Source: Gammaproteobacteria bacterium UBA6968
GTDB taxonomy: Bacteria; Pseudomonadota; Gammaproteobacteria; Pseudomonadales; Azotimanducaceae
DNA length: 17,979 bases
Direction: 5' to 3'
Assembly: GCA_002450255.1 (NCBI GenBank)
Contig: DJYW01000046.1
Coordinates: 505 to 18,483, forward strand
The notes under the pieces are model-generated. The model was not told the DNA's origin, ran no database searches, and saw nothing but the letters and a program-made list of their open reading frames with translations. Of this stretch, positions 15,981-17,979 are shown piece by piece (position 1 is the stretch's first letter; every line of letters begins with the position of its first letter). Position numbers and translations under genes: made by a program.

Positions 15981-16681
15981 CGAATCTAAAAGAAAGAATC
16001 TGTTTTACTTAACTCGACCCCAAAGGCCAGCGACCGAAGTAAAAGCGTTAACAGAAAAAGTCTAATCTAATATCGATTTAAAAGATTTGGTTATGTTAGT
16101 AATTCAATCTAACTTGTCGATATTTTGAGATTGAAACTCATTTAAATATCTTGCTAGATGCTAATAACGACGGAAGGTATGTATTTACTGATGTATAGAA
16201 TTGACAGGTGGCCTATCTAAGGCAGGAAACCAATTAGCTTTGAAAATAAAGTCAGGCGAGATTTAACCTGTTGGGTTTTTGACTACCGACATCGAAAAAA
16301 GCAAGAACTGCCTAATACCAATTTAGGTCGTGTCACACCGGAGGCTACGGCAACTGTGGCCCAGCTAGTTTTTGAAGGGAGACCAATTCAACGGGCATAG
16401 CGCCAAAAGATGCAGACACTTAATAAAAAGCTTTTTCCGACCGCCTCTTTTGACGAGAAATCTTACAAAGATGCTGGTTTACAAAGAGGAAGTCGTAGCG
16501 GAATTTAAAGGTCACGTGAGTAGCGGTTGATCAGAAAGGGGAATCAATCTGTCCGAGGTTTTAGCCGTGACGAAAACGAGTAAACCATATGCCAGGCAGT
16601 TGCCTTTGCGCAAACCATGCAAATCCAATTCGCCGGGGTCAACAGTCAATAGCGCCCAACCAAGGTCCCACATTTTGTAGG

Positions 16682-16732
16682 TCTCATGGGCGCGAGATGC
16701 TCAGCGCAAATTAATACGACTAGACCATGAGA
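16682..16732 (-). terminator. Inverted repeat directly after the flavin reductase stop
   Basis: TCTCATGG (16682-16689) and CCATGAGA (16725-16732) pair perfectly over eight bases, and the repeat begins at the base next to the stop codon. An inner GCGC/GCGC plus GAG/CTC stem lies within (16690-16708). It fits a 3'-end structure of the minus-strand gene, but no T-run follows. Confidence 0.4.
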
Positions 16733-17809
16733 TTAATCGGCCACGAACCCCTTCCAACCTTTCATATACTCAACAAACTTAGGGCTAAGTCCCTCTTGCT
16801 CGAGATGCGCTCGGCTGACAGGCAGCGTTGCTGGCACAAAACTGGAATTCGCTAGCACCTGCTTGGGGTAGTCGTGATGCAATATACCGGCACGTCCAAT
16901 CGTGACGAAATCAACATCGGCACTCAAAACTTTCTCCACGTCCTCGGCAGTAGTTATTTTGCCAGCTACCGTCAGTTTGACCTGCCCTCTTTGAAGTTGC
17001 GCAAAGTGCTGCATAAGACCTTTCTCTTGATGGGCTTCCTCTTCAGGTAATTTGAAGCTATTCCAGAGCGAGATATCGAGAAAGTCCACCAACCCCGAAT
17101 CAATCAAGCCCTGGCTTACCTGCAACGATTCCGCTAATTCAATGCCAAAGCGCTCGGGGGAAAGTCGGACCCCAAGCAGAAATCGATCACCGCACGCTTG
17201 TCTGACACCATTGACGATTTCAAGCAACAAACGGGAACGATTGTCTAGAGAGCCCCCGTACTGATCGTCACGTCGGTTATAAGCGCTAGAGAGAAACTGG
17301 CAAAGGATGTATCCGTGCGCGCCATGAATCTCAACGCCATCATAGCCCGCTTGCTGCGCGCGCACAGCGGCCGCAACAAAATCATCTCGAAGCGCCTCAA
17401 CCTCCGCTAAAGTCATTGCTCTCGCGCCGGTTTCAGAATCGGCGGACGGGCAAACCGGCGCTTCACCGATGAGATCTTTCGGAGAGCGCATGCCCGCGTG
17501 ATGCAATTGGGTTACTGCTACGCTGTTTTCAGCCTTGATGGCGGTAGCAAGGCGCTTATGCCCGTCCAAGTGCACATCAGAAAAAATACCCAACTGCCCA
17601 GGAAATCCCTGACCTATTTGCTGAACATGCGCGGCACACGTCATGGTTAGACCGAAGCCACCCTCTGCGCGCATGGTTAACCAACGGAATTCTGCATCGG
17701 ACAGACGGCCATCCGGATGACTCTGGCAATTCGTTAGAGGCGCTAGCATGAACCGATTTTTCATTGCCAAGCCACATGGGAACTGGATTTTTCCTTCGCC
17801 AACTTGCAC
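16733..17809 (-). CDS. Old Yellow Enzyme family NADH:flavin oxidoreductase
   Basis: A 358-residue FMN-dependent TIM-barrel oxidoreductase, usual length for the family, reducing activated C=C bonds with NAD(P)H in the cytoplasm. The early motif is MLAPLTNCQSHPDG. The substrate-binding pair His162 and His165 sits in VEIHGAHGY, and YNRRDDQYGGSLDNRSR is the family signature. Arg215 (GVRLSP) aligns with the FMN-binding Arg of YqjM, and TIGRAG near the end binds the phosphate. The residue matching the YqjM active-site Cys is Thr26, as in classical OYE. The start is a GTG at 17809 with AGGGGG five bases upstream, which is convincing. The upstream gene lies outside the window, so its transcription unit is unknown. 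Physiological substrate cannot be told. Confidence 0.92.
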   Translation of the reverse strand: MQVGEGKIQFPCGLAMKNRFMLAPLTNCQSHPDGRLSDAEFRWLTMRAEGGFGLTMTCAAHVQQIGQGFPGQLGIFSDVHLDGHKRLATAIKAENSVAVTQLHHAGMRSPKDLIGEAPVCPSADSETGARAMTLAEVEALRDDFVAAAVRAQQAGYDGVEIHGAHGYILCQFLSSAYNRRDDQYGGSLDNRSRLLLEIVNGVRQACGDRFLLGVRLSPERFGIELAESLQVSQGLIDSGLVDFLDISLWNSFKLPEEEAHQEKGLMQHFAQLQRGQVKLTVAGKITTAEDVEKVLSADVDFVTIGRAGILHHDYPKQVLANSSFVPATLPVSRAHLEQEGLSPKFVEYMKGWKGFVAD

Positions 17810-17959
17810 TACTTCCCCCTTAATTTGACTTTATTTTAGCCGCTAATGATAACAGAGAGTGCGCTACCAAACAGCGCATCGAAATAGCCCCGACGCGCAG
17901 CGTCGAAAGCCCATTGCGGGGATTTCTGGATGGACTACGCCAACGTTGCGACCATCACT

Positions 17960-17979
17960 GGCCAGCTAAGGCCAGCTAA
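17960..17979 (+). repeat. Two tandem copies of GGCCAGCTAA at the window edge
   Basis: GGCCAGCTAA occurs at 17960-17969 and again at 17970-17979. The array may go on past the window. A frame from ATG 17930 runs through it and off the edge, too short to judge as a gene start. Confidence 0.5.

Larger units (their letters stand above)
15735..16732. other. About 1 kb gene-free, AT-rich region
   Basis: No supportable gene lies between the lipoprotein and the flavin reductase genes. Small frames such as 15837-15950 and 16410-16508 on the plus strand lack ribosome sites and known domains. The region is visibly richer in A and T than the coding parts, above all 15880-16200. The 16200-16600 part has short frames in several phases and could be a decayed gene, but I recognise no family. 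Confidence 0.6.

Noticed and set aside
16155..16199. DANNDG-like words resembling an EF-hand or calcium loop
   Set aside because: Only a dozen codons before a stop and no surrounding domain, likely chance.
16410..16508. 32-residue plus-strand frame and an overlapping small frame in another phase, thought of as a decayed transposase
   Set aside because: No family motif, no terminal inverted repeats or target duplication; too short to support.
17891..17905. CGACGC-GCA-GCGTCG hairpin taken for a terminator
   Set aside because: Short stem, no T-run, and no known gene end next to it.
17930..17979. Possible gene start (ATG) running off the right edge
   Set aside because: Only 16 codons visible and they run through a tandem repeat; nothing to support a gene.

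Overview
The window reads as chromosomal DNA of a free-living, probably marine, gammaproteobacterium. That is inference from moderate GC, Gram-negative export signals (Sec signal peptides, lipoboxes, an outer-membrane-barrel-like protein) and the family mix. There is no rRNA, tRNA, CRISPR array, integrase or recognisable insertion sequence, and nothing phage-like.

Left part (1-2546). The window opens inside the 3' end of a large surface/periplasmic protein ending in a type-1-copper (cupredoxin) domain. A doubtful small membrane protein follows. A convergent short-chain dehydrogenase is encoded on the minus strand, with a clear ribosome binding site and an unusual His in place of the catalytic Asn.

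Central plus-strand run (2547-12787). In order: an exported beta-barrel-type protein of unknown function; a DauA-like FAD amino-acid/amine oxidoreductase with a TTG start; a lidless gamma-glutamyltransferase; an exported M1 zinc aminopeptidase; a DUF6702-type exported protein; a cysteine-paired lipoprotein; and an exported nucleotide pyrophosphatase/phosphodiesterase with the full two-metal active site. Most products carry export signals. The chemistry (peptide, gamma-glutamyl and phosphodiester hydrolysis plus amino-acid oxidation) suggests nutrient scavenging in the envelope. Only the FAD-enzyme/GGT pair and the M1/DUF6702/lipoprotein trio are spaced closely enough to suggest co-transcription.

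Right part (12788-17979), all minus strand. It holds a beta-lactamase-fold serine hydrolase, a pair of adjacent hairpins, and a surface lipoprotein whose C-terminal PKD-like domain is split off by a one-base frameshift in an A5 run. Next is a nearly 1-kb AT-rich stretch without a supportable gene but with clustered T-tracts and direct repeats, then an Old Yellow Enzyme family flavin reductase. The lipoprotein and the truncated protein at the left edge share a '(I)(T/S)PLT(E/T)LA' module, so both belong to the same broad class of modular surface proteins.

No new multi-gene system is proven here. The best leads are the frameshifted lipoprotein, the AT-rich gene-free region in front of it, the FAD-enzyme/GGT pair with an altered substrate pocket, and the alternative start with in-frame 12-bp repeats of the barrel protein.
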